This document shows, piece by piece, positions 13,851 to 22,100 of a stretch of DNA of 22,415 nt. Origin of the DNA: Azoarcus sp. (GTDB lineage Bacteria > Pseudomonadota > Gammaproteobacteria > Burkholderiales > Rhodocyclaceae). The position numbers and the translations under genes were made by a program. The stretch covers positions 1 through 22,415 of the forward strand of contig JAITCV010000234.1 of the NCBI GenBank assembly GCA_031282905.1, in the 5' to 3' direction. Positions within the stretch are counted from its first letter, which is position 1. Each line of letters opens with the position of its first letter. The notes beneath the pieces are model-generated. The model was not told the DNA's origin. It was given only the letters and a program-made list of their open reading frames with translations, and made no database searches.

Positions 13851-14561
13851 ATGAGCAAGCGTACCGTTCAATTCAAGATCTATCGCTACGATCCGGACAA
13901 GGATGCCGCGCCCTACATGCAGGATATCTCGGTCGAGCTGGAGCCGTCCGACAAGAAACTGCTCGATGCCCTGGTGCGGCTCAAGGCCAAGGATGACAGC
14001 ATTGCCTTCCGCCGCTCCTGCCGCGAGGGCGTATGCGGTTCCGATGCGATGAACATCAACAACAAGAATGGGCTGGCCTGCCTGACCGACATCGACAGCC
14101 TGAAACAACCGATCGTGCTGCGGCCCCTGCCGGGCCTGCCGGTGATCCGCGACCTGATCGTGGATATGACGCAATTCTTCAAGCAGTATCACTCGATCAA
14201 GCCCTACCTCATCAATGACGATCCTCCGCCCGAGCGCGAGCGCCTGCAAAGCCCGGAAGAGCGCGAGGAACTCAACGGCCTCTACGAGTGCATCCTGTGC
14301 GCCTGTTGTTCGACGGCCTGTCCGTCGTTCTGGTGGAATCCGGACAAGTTCGTTGGTCCTTCCGGCCTGTTGAACGCCTATCGCTTCATTGCCGATACGC
14401 GCGATCAGGCGACCAGCGAGCGGCTGGACAATCTCGACGATCCGTACCGGCTGTTCCGCTGCCATACGATCATGAGTTGCGTCGATGTGTGTCCGAAGAG
14501 TCTGAATCCGACACGCGCGATCGGCAAGATCAAGGATCTGATGGTTCGCCGTGCGGTCTGA
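13851..14561 (+). CDS. sdhB: Succinate dehydrogenase iron-sulfur subunit
   Basis: A 236-residue electron-transfer subunit with three clusters. The 2Fe-2S ligands are C57, C62, D65 and C77 (SCREGVCGSDAM, GLAC); the aspartate ligand is the same as in E. coli. The 4Fe-4S ligands are C147, C150, C153 and C214. The 3Fe-4S ligands are C157, C204 and C210 (CILCACCSTACPSFWW, CHTIMSCVDVCPKSLNP). ATG 13851 with GGGAGAG nine bases upstream fits the family; the frame is open seven codons further but without a ribosome site. The spacing from sdhA is 21 bases. The stop lies inside the sdhE frame, so sdhE is coupled to it. Confidence 0.97.
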   Translation: MSKRTVQFKIYRYDPDKDAAPYMQDISVELEPSDKKLLDALVRLKAKDDSIAFRRSCREGVCGSDAMNINNKNGLACLTDIDSLKQPIVLRPLPGLPVIRDLIVDMTQFFKQYHSIKPYLINDDPPPERERLQSPEEREELNGLYECILCACCSTACPSFWWNPDKFVGPSGLLNAYRFIADTRDQATSERLDNLDDPYRLFRCHTIMSCVDVCPKSLNPTRAIGKIKDLMVRRAV

Positions 14562-14802
14562 GGCAGAAGAAGGAAATCGTGGCAGGGTGCGCTGGCAATG
14601 TCGGCGCGCTCTGCTCGAATTGGATCTGGTGCTCTCGCGTTTTCTGGCGCGGCACTTCGATCGGCTGGATGCGGCACAACTGGCCGATTTCGAGGATTTG
14701 CTGCGCTGCGACGATTATGAGCTGTGGCCCATGATCAATGGCAGCCAGGCGTGCGAAGTGGCGCGCTGGCAGGAAATGATCGCGCTTTTGCGCCAGTGCT
14801 GA
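14551..14802 (+). CDS. sdhE: FAD assembly factor SdhE
   Basis: An 83-residue small protein of the SdhE/YgfY (Sdh5) family, which promotes covalent attachment of FAD to SdhA. VRWQCRRALLELDLVLSRFL matches the family core RWRCRRGMxELD; the usual RGxxE glycine is alanine here (RALLE), which is worth noting since that motif is needed for flavinylation in characterised members. FEDLLRCDDYELWPMI (47-62) is the second conserved block. It overlaps the end of sdhB by 11 bases from GTG 14551. An in-frame GTG at 14587 would give 71 residues starting right at VRWQC and cannot be excluded. Confidence 0.9.
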   Translation: MRSEAEEGNRGRVRWQCRRALLELDLVLSRFLARHFDRLDAAQLADFEDLLRCDDYELWPMINGSQACEVARWQEMIALLRQC

Positions 14803-14818
14803 AGTTCGTTTGGTTCAA

Positions 14819-14842
14819 TTGGCATAACAGGAGTAATGCCAA
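14819..14842 (+). promoter_or_regulatory. 7-bp inverted repeat before gltA
   Basis: TTGGCAT at 14819-14825 pairs with ATGCCAA at 14836-14842 around a 10-base loop that contains AGGAG. No T tract follows, so it is not a standard terminator. It lies 37 bases ahead of gltA in the only sizeable gap between sdhC and gltA. It may be an operator, a processing site or an mRNA stabiliser separating gltA from the sdh message. Confidence 0.45.
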
Positions 14843-14878
14843 AAGATTGATGCAACCCCGATAAAGGAGGAGACAACC

Positions 14879-16174
14879 ATGAGCAATGAACGTACCGCGT
14901 CGCTTTCGATCGACGGCAAGACCGTCGATTTTCCAGTCATGAGCGGCACCCACGGCAACGATGTCATCGACATTCGCACCCTGGGCGGCAAGACTGGACT
15001 ATTCACCTACGACTCCGGTTTCCTGTCGACCGCGAGCTGCCAATCCACCATCACCTTCATCGATGGCGACAAGGGCGAACTGCTCTATCGCGGCTACCCC
15101 ATCGAGCAACTGGCCGAGAAATGCAGCTTCCTGGAAGTCGCCTACCTGCTGCGCAACGGCGAACTGCCGAACGCGGACGAGAAGGTGAAATTCGAGCACA
15201 CCATCAGCCGTCATACCCTGGTGCATGATCAGCTCACCCGTTTCTACAACGGTTTCCGGCGCGATGCGCATCCCATGGCGGTCATCGTCGGCGTGGCCGG
15301 GGCGCTGTCGGCCTTCTATCACCAGGGGATGGATTATTCCAACGTCGAACACCGCGATATCTGCTTCAACCGCATCATCGCCAAGCTGCCGAACATCGTG
15401 GCGATGGCCTACCGCTACAACACCGGCTTGCCCTTCATGTATCCGCGCAACGACCTGAATTACGCGGAAAACTTCATGTACCAGATGTTCGGCGTGCCGT
15501 GCGAGGAATACAAACCCAATCCCGTCTTGGCGCATGCGCTCGATGTCATCTTCACGCTGCACGCGGATCACGAGCAAAACGCCTCCACCTCCACGGTGCG
15601 GCTGGCCGGATCGAGCGGCGCGAATCCCTTCGCCTGCGTCGCGGCGGGCATCTCGTGCCTGTGGGGCCCGGCGCACGGCGGCGCAAACGAAGCCTGCCTC
15701 AAGATGCTCGAAGAAATCGGCGACATCTCCCGCGTCGGCGAATACATCGCGCGCGCCAAGGACAAGAGTGACAGCTTCAAGCTGATGGGTTTCGGTCACC
15801 GCGTCTACAAGAACTTCGATCCGCGCGCCAAGCTGATGGGCAAGGTATGCGCCGACGTGCTCGCCGAACTCGGACTGGAAAACGACCGCCTGTTCAAACT
15901 GGCCAAGGCGCTCGAAAAAATCGCCCTCGAAGACGACTACTTCGTCGAGAAGAAGCTCTATCCGAACGTGGACTTCTATTCCGGCATCGTCCAGAAGGCG
16001 ATCGGTATTCCCACCAGCATGTTCACCTGCATCTTTGCCTTGGCGCGCACGGCGGGCTGGCTGGCGCAGTGGGAAGAAATGATCACCGATCCGGAATACA
16101 AGATCGGACGTCCACGCCAATTGTATGTTGGCGCGGCGCGACGCAATGTTCCGGAAATTGGACAACGCGGATAA
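14879..16174 (+). CDS. gltA: Citrate synthase (type II)
   Basis: A 431-residue enzyme that condenses acetyl-CoA with oxaloacetate to citrate. The catalytic triad is H266 in LWGPAHGGANE, H307 in GFGHRVYKNFDPRA and D365 in NVDFYSGI, matching E. coli H264, H305 and D362. Length and the N-terminal domain (DGKTVDFPVMSGTHG) are those of the hexameric, NADH-inhibited type. ATG 14879 is preceded by AAGGAGG, the strongest ribosome site in the cluster. Citrate synthase is thus encoded with complex II, and an intrinsic terminator follows 44 bases after its stop. Confidence 0.97.
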   Translation: MSNERTASLSIDGKTVDFPVMSGTHGNDVIDIRTLGGKTGLFTYDSGFLSTASCQSTITFIDGDKGELLYRGYPIEQLAEKCSFLEVAYLLRNGELPNADEKVKFEHTISRHTLVHDQLTRFYNGFRRDAHPMAVIVGVAGALSAFYHQGMDYSNVEHRDICFNRIIAKLPNIVAMAYRYNTGLPFMYPRNDLNYAENFMYQMFGVPCEEYKPNPVLAHALDVIFTLHADHEQNASTSTVRLAGSSGANPFACVAAGISCLWGPAHGGANEACLKMLEEIGDISRVGEYIARAKDKSDSFKLMGFGHRVYKNFDPRAKLMGKVCADVLAELGLENDRLFKLAKALEKIALEDDYFVEKKLYPNVDFYSGIVQKAIGIPTSMFTCIFALARTAGWLAQWEEMITDPEYKIGRPRQLYVGAARRNVPEIGQRG

Positions 16175-16218
16175 GAAAAGTGGGCGAGGAAGAAAAGAAG
16201 AGCGGATGCTGATCGCTG

Positions 16219-16257
16219 CGGGATGGTGGCTTGTCGCACCGTCCCGTTTTTTCTTTT
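16219..16257 (+). terminator. Intrinsic terminator between gltA and sucA
   Basis: CGGGATGGTG at 16219-16228 pairs with CACCGTCCCG at 16237-16246 over 10 bp (one G-U) around an 8-base loop, followed by TTTTTTCTTTT. This is a textbook rho-independent terminator. The ATG at 16223 lies within the stem, which argues against using it as the sucA start. Confidence 0.88.
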
Positions 16258-16300
16258 CCCACGCCGCGACATGACCGCAAACAACCACACGGATGGTTTC

Positions 16301-19144
16301 ATGATCAAAGAGCTGCAAGATACATCCCATTTATTCGGTTCGAACGCGCCGTTCATCGAAGAACTCTACGAGCGTTATCTCGCCGATCCCGATGCGGTCG
16401 ACGAAAACTGGCGCGCTTATTTCGACAAACTCCGGGGGGCGGCACGCGATGTCGCTCATGGCCCGATCATCGCCGCTTTCGAGCAGATATCCCGGCGCGG
16501 CTCGGTGCGCACGGTGTCGGACGATGATATAGGAATAAAACAGGCATCGGTGCTGCAACTGATCGATGCCTATCGTTTCCTCGGCAACCGCCGCGCCAAC
16601 CTCGATCCGCTCAAGCGTTCCGAACGGCCGCAGGTCGCGGATCTGGAGCCGTCGTTCTACGGCTTCACCGAAGCGGATCTGGCCAAGACCTTCGACACCG
16701 GATCTTTCACCGGCATTGCCGCCGGGCGCGCCACGCTGCGCGAAATCCTCGAAGCCCTGCGCCAGACTTACTGCGGCGCGATCGGCGCCGAGTACATGTA
16801 CATCTCCGACGCCGCGCAGAAACGCTGGATCCAGCAACGGCTGGAGAGCGCGCGGGGGGCGCCGAAGCCTGCGGTCGACGTCAGGCATCGCATCCTCGAA
16901 CGGGTCACCGCGGCGGAAACGCTGGAGCGCTACCTGCACACCAAATACGTCGGCCAGAAGCGTTTTTCGCTCGAAGGCGGCGAATCGGCGGTAGTGGCGA
17001 TGGACGAAGTCGTCAGGGTCGCCGGCGCGCTCGGCGTGACCGAAACCGTGATCGGCATGGCGCACCGTGGCCGCCTGAACATGTTGGTGAATGTGCTCGG
17101 CAAATCGCCGTCGATGCTGTTCTCCGAATTCGAAGGCAAGGCTGTAGCCGATTACCTCAGCGCGGGCGACGTCAAATACCACCTGGGTTTCTCCAGCGAC
17201 GTGATGACGCCGGGCGGGCCGATGCACCTCGTGCTGGCCTTCAACCCTTCCCACCTCGAAATCATCAATCCGGTGGTGCAAGGCTCGGTGTACGCGCGCC
17301 AGATTCGCCGGGGCGAAATGGGCAAGCACCAGGTATTGCCCGTCCTGATCCACGGCGACGCGGCGGTGGCGGGGCAGGGCGTCAACCAGGAAATGCTCAA
17401 TTTCTCCCAGACCCGCGGTTACGGCACGGGCGGCACCGTACACCTCGTCATCAACAACCAGATCGGTTTCACCACCTCCGATCCGCGTGACTACCGCTCC
17501 TCGCTCTATTGCTCCGACATCTTCAAGATGGTCGAGGCCCCGATTTTCCACGTAAACGGCGACGACCCCGAAGCCGTGGCCTTCGTGACCGCGCTCGCGG
17601 TCGAATTCCGCCAGGAGTTCAAGAAGGACGTGGTCATTGACGTGATCTGCTTTCGCAAGCTCGGCCACAACGAGCAGGACGAGCCGATGGTCACCCAACC
17701 GCTGATGTACCACATCATCCAAAAGCACCCGGGCACCCGCAAGCTCTATGCCGACCGCCTGGTGGCCGAAGGCGCGGTCGCCGCCGACGAACCCGACAGG
17801 ATGATCGCTCAGTACCGTGAGCATCTCGACAAGGGCGAGCTGCTCTACAACCCGGTGCTCTCCGGCCACAACCGGCAGTTTTCCGCCGAATGGTCGCCTT
17901 TCCTGCGCCAGCCCTACACCGATGCCGCCAACACCGCGATTCCCACGCAGGAAGTAAAACGCCTCTCGGCGCGTCTGACCACGATCCCCGATGGCTTCAC
18001 CCTGCACGCGCGGGTGAAGAAGATCATCGACGACCGCGCCGCGATGGGCCGCGGCGAACTGGTGCTCGACTGGGGCATGGGAGAAAACCTCGCCTATGCC
18101 AGCCTGCTCGCCCAGGGCTATGGCGTGCGCATTTCCGGCGAAGACGTCGGCCGCGGCACCTTCTTTCACCGCCACGCCGTGCTCCACGACCAGAAGCGTG
18201 AACAGTGGGATGAAGGCATCTACGCGCCGCTCGCCCACATCCAGGACGGCCAGGCCCGCTTCCAGTGCTTCGACTCGGTACTCTCCGAAGAAGGCGTGCT
18301 GGCCTTTGAATATGGCTATGGCACCACCGAACCCAACGAACTGGTGGTCTGGGAAGCCCAGTTCGGCGACTTCGTCAACGGTGCGCAAGTCGTGATCGAC
18401 CAGTTCATCTCCTCGGGCGAAGCCAAGTGGGGGCGGATCACCAGCCTGACCCTGCTGCTGCCGCATGGCTACGAAGGCGCCGGCCCCGAGCACTCCTCCG
18501 CCCGGCTCGAACGCTTCATGAACATGGCGGCGGAAAACAACTGGCAGGTATGCGTACCGAGTACGCCGGCACAGATTTTCCACCTGCTGCGCCGACAGAT
18601 GCTGCGCAAGTTGCGCAAACCGCTCGTCGTCATCACGCCGAAATCGTTATTGCGCCACAAGGAAGCGGTGTCCACGATCGACGATCTCGCCAACGGCCAG
18701 TTCCAGACGGTGATTCCGGAAATCGACACCACGCTCGACGCCAAAAAGGTCAAGCGGGTGGTGCTGTGCTCCGGCAAGATCTACTACGAACTGCTGGCCC
18801 ATCGGCGCGAAAACGGCATCACCGACACCGCGCTGGTGCGCATCGAGCAACTCTATCCTTTTCCGGCGGACACCTTCGCCGCGGCGATCGGGCAATTTCC
18901 CAATGCCCGTGAAGTCGTATGGTGCCAGGAAGAACCGCGCAACCAGGGCGCTTGGTATTGGCTGGCCTCGCGGCAGCATCTGGCCAATGTGCTGAACCGG
19001 CGCAAATTGTTGTTGGTCAGCCGTTCCGCCGCAGCCTCTCCGGCGGTGGGCTATTACGCCCGGCACAATCAGCAGCAGAAGGAGGTCGTCGAGCATGCGT
19101 TTGGTCCGATTCAGGACACCACCCCTCAATCACCCAATCCTTAA
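16301..19144 (+). CDS. sucA: 2-oxoglutarate dehydrogenase E1 component
   Basis: A 947-residue thiamine-diphosphate enzyme that decarboxylates 2-oxoglutarate and passes the succinyl group to the lipoyl arm of E2. The N-terminal tail LFGSNAPFIEELYERYL (E2/E3-contact helix) sits at 11-27. HRGRLNML (about 255-262) and the thiamine motif starting GDDPEAVAFV at about 420 are clear. The C-terminal pyrimidine-binding domain includes SEEGVLAFEYGY. ATG 16301 gives the family start MIKELQD; the frame is open to 16223, but that ATG is inside a terminator stem and ATG 16271 lacks a ribosome site. Even 16301 has only a weak one. The gap to sucB is 15 bases. Confidence 0.96.
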   Translation: MIKELQDTSHLFGSNAPFIEELYERYLADPDAVDENWRAYFDKLRGAARDVAHGPIIAAFEQISRRGSVRTVSDDDIGIKQASVLQLIDAYRFLGNRRANLDPLKRSERPQVADLEPSFYGFTEADLAKTFDTGSFTGIAAGRATLREILEALRQTYCGAIGAEYMYISDAAQKRWIQQRLESARGAPKPAVDVRHRILERVTAAETLERYLHTKYVGQKRFSLEGGESAVVAMDEVVRVAGALGVTETVIGMAHRGRLNMLVNVLGKSPSMLFSEFEGKAVADYLSAGDVKYHLGFSSDVMTPGGPMHLVLAFNPSHLEIINPVVQGSVYARQIRRGEMGKHQVLPVLIHGDAAVAGQGVNQEMLNFSQTRGYGTGGTVHLVINNQIGFTTSDPRDYRSSLYCSDIFKMVEAPIFHVNGDDPEAVAFVTALAVEFRQEFKKDVVIDVICFRKLGHNEQDEPMVTQPLMYHIIQKHPGTRKLYADRLVAEGAVAADEPDRMIAQYREHLDKGELLYNPVLSGHNRQFSAEWSPFLRQPYTDAANTAIPTQEVKRLSARLTTIPDGFTLHARVKKIIDDRAAMGRGELVLDWGMGENLAYASLLAQGYGVRISGEDVGRGTFFHRHAVLHDQKREQWDEGIYAPLAHIQDGQARFQCFDSVLSEEGVLAFEYGYGTTEPNELVVWEAQFGDFVNGAQVVIDQFISSGEAKWGRITSLTLLLPHGYEGAGPEHSSARLERFMNMAAENNWQVCVPSTPAQIFHLLRRQMLRKLRKPLVVITPKSLLRHKEAVSTIDDLANGQFQTVIPEIDTTLDAKKVKRVVLCSGKIYYELLAHRRENGITDTALVRIEQLYPFPADTFAAAIGQFPNAREVVWCQEEPRNQGAWYWLASRQHLANVLNRRKLLLVSRSAAASPAVGYYARHNQQQKEVVEHAFGPIQDTTPQSPNP

Positions 19145-19159
19145 GCAGGGAGTAGTTTC

Positions 19160-20341
19160 ATGCTGATCGAAGTCAAAGTCCCGCAACTGTCGGAATCCGT
19201 ATCCGAAGCAACCCTGGGCGCATGGCGCAAGAAAGTCGGCGAAGCCGTCGCGCGCGACGAAAACCTGATCGACATCGAGACCGACAAGGTCGTGCTCGAA
19301 ACCCCATCGCCCGCCGATGGCGTGCTGGTCGAAATCGCCAAGAAGGACGGCGAGACCGTCGTCTCCGGCGAATTGATCGCCAAGGTCGACACCGAAGCCA
19401 GGGCCGCCGCCTCCGCAAGCGCGCCGACCCCGGCTGCGGCCACGCCCGCCGCCGCCGCGCTACCGGGCAACGTCCCCAGCCCCGCCGCGCGCAAGATCCT
19501 CGAAGAAAAAGGCATTGCCGCCGCCGAAATCAGCGGCACGGGCCGTGGCGGCAGGATCACCAAGGAAGACGCCCTTGTCGCCAAGTCCGCGCCCGCAGCC
19601 GCGCAATCCACCGCCGCGCCCGCGCCAACCATCACCGGCGAACGTCCGGAAGAGCGCGTGCCGATGACCCGCCTGCGCGCCCGCATCGCCGAACGCCTGA
19701 TCCAATCCAAGAACGAAAACGCCATCCTCACCACCTTCAACGAAGTGAACATGGCCCCGGTCATCGCGCTGCGCAAGCAGTACGGCGACAAGTTCGAAAA
19801 AGCCCACGGCGTGCGCCTCGGCTTCATGGGTTTCTTCGTCAAGGCGACGGTCGCGGCGCTCAAGCGTTACCCGATTCTGAACGCCTCGATCGAGGGCAAC
19901 GACATCATCTACCACGGCTACATCGACATCGGCATCGCCGTGGGCAGCCCGCGCGGCTTGGTGGTGCCCATCCTGCGCAATGCCGAACTGCTATCCGTGG
20001 CCGAAATCGAACTGAAAATCGCCGAATTCGGCGCCAAGGCCAAGGACGGCAAGCTCTCCATCGAAGAGCTCACCGGCGGCACCTTCTCGATCTCCAACGG
20101 CGGCGTTTTCGGCTCGATGATGTCCACGCCGATCATCAACCCGCCGCAATCGGCCATCCTCGGCATCCACGCCACCAAGGACCGCCCCGTGGCGGAAAAC
20201 GGCCAGGTCGTCATCCGCCCGATCAACTACTTGGCGCTGTCCTACGACCACCGCATCATCGACGGCCGCGAAGCGGTGCTCGGGCTGGTGGCGATCAAGG
20301 AAGCGCTGGAAGACCCGGCGCGGCTGATCTTGGATATTTGA
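19160..20341 (+). CDS. sucB: 2-oxoglutarate dehydrogenase E2 component (dihydrolipoyl succinyltransferase)
   Basis: A 393-residue core subunit that transfers succinyl from lipoate to CoA. There is one lipoyl domain (1-76) with lipoyl-lysine K43 in ETDKVVLE. An Ala/Pro-rich linker follows at 80-105, then a subunit-binding domain at 106-140 (PSPAARKILEEKG, GTGRGGRITKEDAL), a second linker and the catalytic domain from about 165. H364 and D368 in SYDHRIIDGREA are catalytic. The single lipoyl domain and length are typical of SucB rather than pyruvate dehydrogenase E2. ATG 19160 follows GGGAG. The gene for E3 (lpd), which often comes next, is absent; an AT-rich stretch follows. Confidence 0.96.
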   Translation: MLIEVKVPQLSESVSEATLGAWRKKVGEAVARDENLIDIETDKVVLETPSPADGVLVEIAKKDGETVVSGELIAKVDTEARAAASASAPTPAAATPAAAALPGNVPSPAARKILEEKGIAAAEISGTGRGGRITKEDALVAKSAPAAAQSTAAPAPTITGERPEERVPMTRLRARIAERLIQSKNENAILTTFNEVNMAPVIALRKQYGDKFEKAHGVRLGFMGFFVKATVAALKRYPILNASIEGNDIIYHGYIDIGIAVGSPRGLVVPILRNAELLSVAEIELKIAEFGAKAKDGKLSIEELTGGTFSISNGGVFGSMMSTPIINPPQSAILGIHATKDRPVAENGQVVIRPINYLALSYDHRIIDGREAVLGLVAIKEALEDPARLILDI

Positions 20342-20351
20342 TGTAATTGCT

Positions 20352-20385
20352 GGGCGGGTGACGTTACATTACGTTATACCCGCCC
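20352..20385 (+). terminator. 8-bp hairpin after sucB
   Basis: GGGCGGGT at 20352-20359 pairs perfectly with ACCCGCCC at 20378-20385 around an 18-base AT-rich loop (with GTTAC/ATTACG partial symmetry). No T tract follows, so it may be a factor-dependent terminator or 3' stabiliser for the sucAB message. It begins ten bases past the sucB stop. Confidence 0.5.
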
Positions 20386-20451
20386 TGCACCTGCAGATTT
20401 ATCTTGATCGAGCTTTATGCCGGAAAACTTCGCGCGATTTGTGCCACTCTC

Positions 20452-20670
20452 ATGAAGCTGATAGGTTCAACCAGAGTTTTCGCGGGCGGATATATCGCGC
20501 AACCTGATGTAATTGTCATTTACAATGAAAACGAGGCAATGGAGCACGCCTCCGATCAGGAAATTGATTTGAACAAAGGGCCAGAATATGAATATTATAT
20601 TGCTATTCAGGAAGACGATATTGGTATTCAGGAAAATGATGGCCGAGGAAGTAGCCAGCATGAAGATTGA
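20452..20670 (+). CDS. Hypothetical small acidic protein in an AT-rich island
   Basis: An open frame of 72 codons from ATG 20452 (open back to TTG 20404) encodes a strongly acidic product with far more Asp/Glu than Lys/Arg. It contains QPDVIVIYNENEAMEH and a repeated heptad, IAIQEDD then IGIQEND. Its base composition is much lower in GC than sucB and rlmD, which suggests foreign or unconstrained DNA. Neither start has a ribosome site. I do not recognise a family. It could be a gene remnant or chance frame. Confidence 0.3.
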   Translation: MKLIGSTRVFAGGYIAQPDVIVIYNENEAMEHASDQEIDLNKGPEYEYYIAIQEDDIGIQENDGRGSSQHED

Positions 20671-20713
20671 ACTGCTCCAACTGGATACGGCGTTTCTGGC
20701 GAATGAAAAATAA
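20588..20713 (+). CDS. Alternative 41-codon open frame overlapping the acidic one
   Basis: Starting at ATG 20588, with AAAGGG seven bases upstream, this frame reads MNIILLFRKTILVFRK then MMAEEVASMKIELLQLD and stops at TAA 20713. The start is a basic amphipathic stretch built from the 21-bp duplication (two LLFRKT/LVFRKM-like units). It runs past the stop of the acidic frame. No family is recognised. At most one of the two frames is likely to be real. Confidence 0.22.
   Translation: MNIILLFRKTILVFRKMMAEEVASMKIELLQLDTAFLANEK
20599..20640. repeat. Two tandem 21-bp units
   Basis: ATTGCTATTCAGGAAGACG(AT) at 20599-20619 and ATTGGTATTCAGGAAAATG(AT) at 20620-20640 match at 18 of 21 positions. The unit is seven codons long, so the duplication preserves frame. 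It lies inside both overlapping small frames. Confidence 0.75.
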
Positions 20714-20757
20714 AGGGTAGGCTAAAATCACGCGCTTTTCCGAATATGAGGACACCT

Positions 20758-22050
20758 ATGCCTACTGCGCTCATTACCGGTCTTGACCATGAAGGACGGG
20801 GCGTTGCCCGGGTGGAGGGCAAGGTCGTATTCATCGATGGCGCGTTGCCTGGGGAGACGGTCGAATACAAGACGCTGCGCGCCCGGCCTGGTTACGATCA
20901 TGCCGAGGTGATGCGCATCGTGCATGCCAGCGCCCAGCGCGAGCGGCCATCGTGCCGACATTTCGGCGTTTGCGGCGGTTGTTCGATGCAGCACCTCGGC
21001 GCGCGCGCACAGGCCGCGGTCAAGCAACGGGTGATGGAGGATGCCTTCGCGCATCTCGCCAAATCGAAACCCGAGGCGCTTTACCCTGTAATCATGGGCA
21101 TGTCATGGGGGTATCGCCACCGCGCCCGTCTCGGGGTCCGGCGGGTGCCCAGCCGGGGCGGGGTATTGATCGGCTTTCATGAAAAGCGTTCCAGCTATAT
21201 CGCCGATTTGTCCGATTGCCCGGTGCTGCCCGCGAAACTGTCGGCGCTGTTGCCACGTTTGCATACCCTGATCGCTGGATTGTCGATCGTGGATCGGGTG
21301 CCGCAGATCGAGGCCGCGGTGGGGGAGGGCGGCACCGCGCTGGTGTTTCGCCATCTGTTGCCGTTGCCGGATGACGATGTCGCGCAACTGAAGGCATTTG
21401 CCGCCCATGTCGGCGTAGACGTGTGGACGCAGGCCGGTCAGCCCGACAGTGCCCAGGTGCTGGTGGGCGCGGACAGCTTGTTTTACACCTTGCCTGAATT
21501 CGGCCTTCGCCTCGATTTCCGCCCGACCGATTTCATTCAGGTAAACGCACAGACCAACCGGCTGCTGGTCCGGCGTGCGTTGCAATTGCTCGATCCCCGG
21601 CCAGGGGAACGCGTTGCCGATCTATTTTGCGGTTTGGGAAATTTCACTTTGCCGATTGCTTCCCTGGGCGCGACCGCGATCGGAGTAGAAGGCAACGAGG
21701 CGCTGACGCTGCGGGCGGAAAATAACGCCAACATCAACGGGCTCGGTGCCCGCGCCACGTTCCATACCGCCGATCTGTTCGAGACCACCGCGGACAGTCT
21801 GGCCGCGTTTGGCCGTCTGGACAAATTGCTGCTTGATCCGCCGCGTGAAGGGGCGATTGCCGTGGTCAAGGCGATTTCACCGCGCCAGTCGCCGCCGCGC
21901 ATCGTCTATGTGTCATGCAATCCGGCGACGCTGGCCCGCGATGCCGCTGTGCTGGTGCATGAAAAGGGATATACGTTGCGCGGCGCGGGCATCGCCAATC
22001 TCTTTCCCCATACTTCGCATGTCGAATCGATTGCGCTGTTCGAAAGATGA
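20758..22050 (+). CDS. rlmD: 23S rRNA (uracil-5)-methyltransferase RlmD
   Basis: A 430-residue SAM-dependent enzyme that methylates U1939 of 23S rRNA (RumA/TrmA family). An N-terminal TRAM domain (about 1-58) precedes an iron-sulfur site with C66, C72 and C75 in CRHFGVCGGC, and C154 in SDCPVL. The SAM-binding Rossmann domain has VADLFCGLGNFTLPIA (286-301), the LDPPREG motif (359-365) and the nucleophile C387 in VSCNPATLARD. E423 in HVES is the expected general base. Presence of all four cluster cysteines favours RlmD over TrmA. I chose ATG 20758, with GAGGA six bases upstream, over ATG 20746, which has none. TAAAAT at 20725 is a possible -10 element. Confidence 0.94.
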   Translation: MPTALITGLDHEGRGVARVEGKVVFIDGALPGETVEYKTLRARPGYDHAEVMRIVHASAQRERPSCRHFGVCGGCSMQHLGARAQAAVKQRVMEDAFAHLAKSKPEALYPVIMGMSWGYRHRARLGVRRVPSRGGVLIGFHEKRSSYIADLSDCPVLPAKLSALLPRLHTLIAGLSIVDRVPQIEAAVGEGGTALVFRHLLPLPDDDVAQLKAFAAHVGVDVWTQAGQPDSAQVLVGADSLFYTLPEFGLRLDFRPTDFIQVNAQTNRLLVRRALQLLDPRPGERVADLFCGLGNFTLPIASLGATAIGVEGNEALTLRAENNANINGLGARATFHTADLFETTADSLAAFGRLDKLLLDPPREGAIAVVKAISPRQSPPRIVYVSCNPATLARDAAVLVHEKGYTLRGAGIANLFPHTSHVESIALFER

Positions 22051-22100
22051 AGGCACTTCGGCACAAGTTACAACCGTAATAACCCGGTAATCAAGGCAAG

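Noticed and set aside
11988..14465. An 825-codon open frame on the minus strand
   Set aside because: It is the antisense shadow of sdhA and sdhB, whose motifs are complete on the plus strand; long antisense frames are expected in GC-rich genes.
16223..16300. Longer sucA start at ATG 16223
   Set aside because: That ATG lies in the left arm of the intrinsic terminator, and the extra 26 residues do not match E1 proteins.
14999..16330. A 443-codon open frame on the minus strand
   Set aside because: Antisense shadow of gltA.
16331..18583. A 750-codon open frame on the minus strand
   Set aside because: Antisense shadow of sucA; composition is rich in His, Arg and Val as such shadows are.
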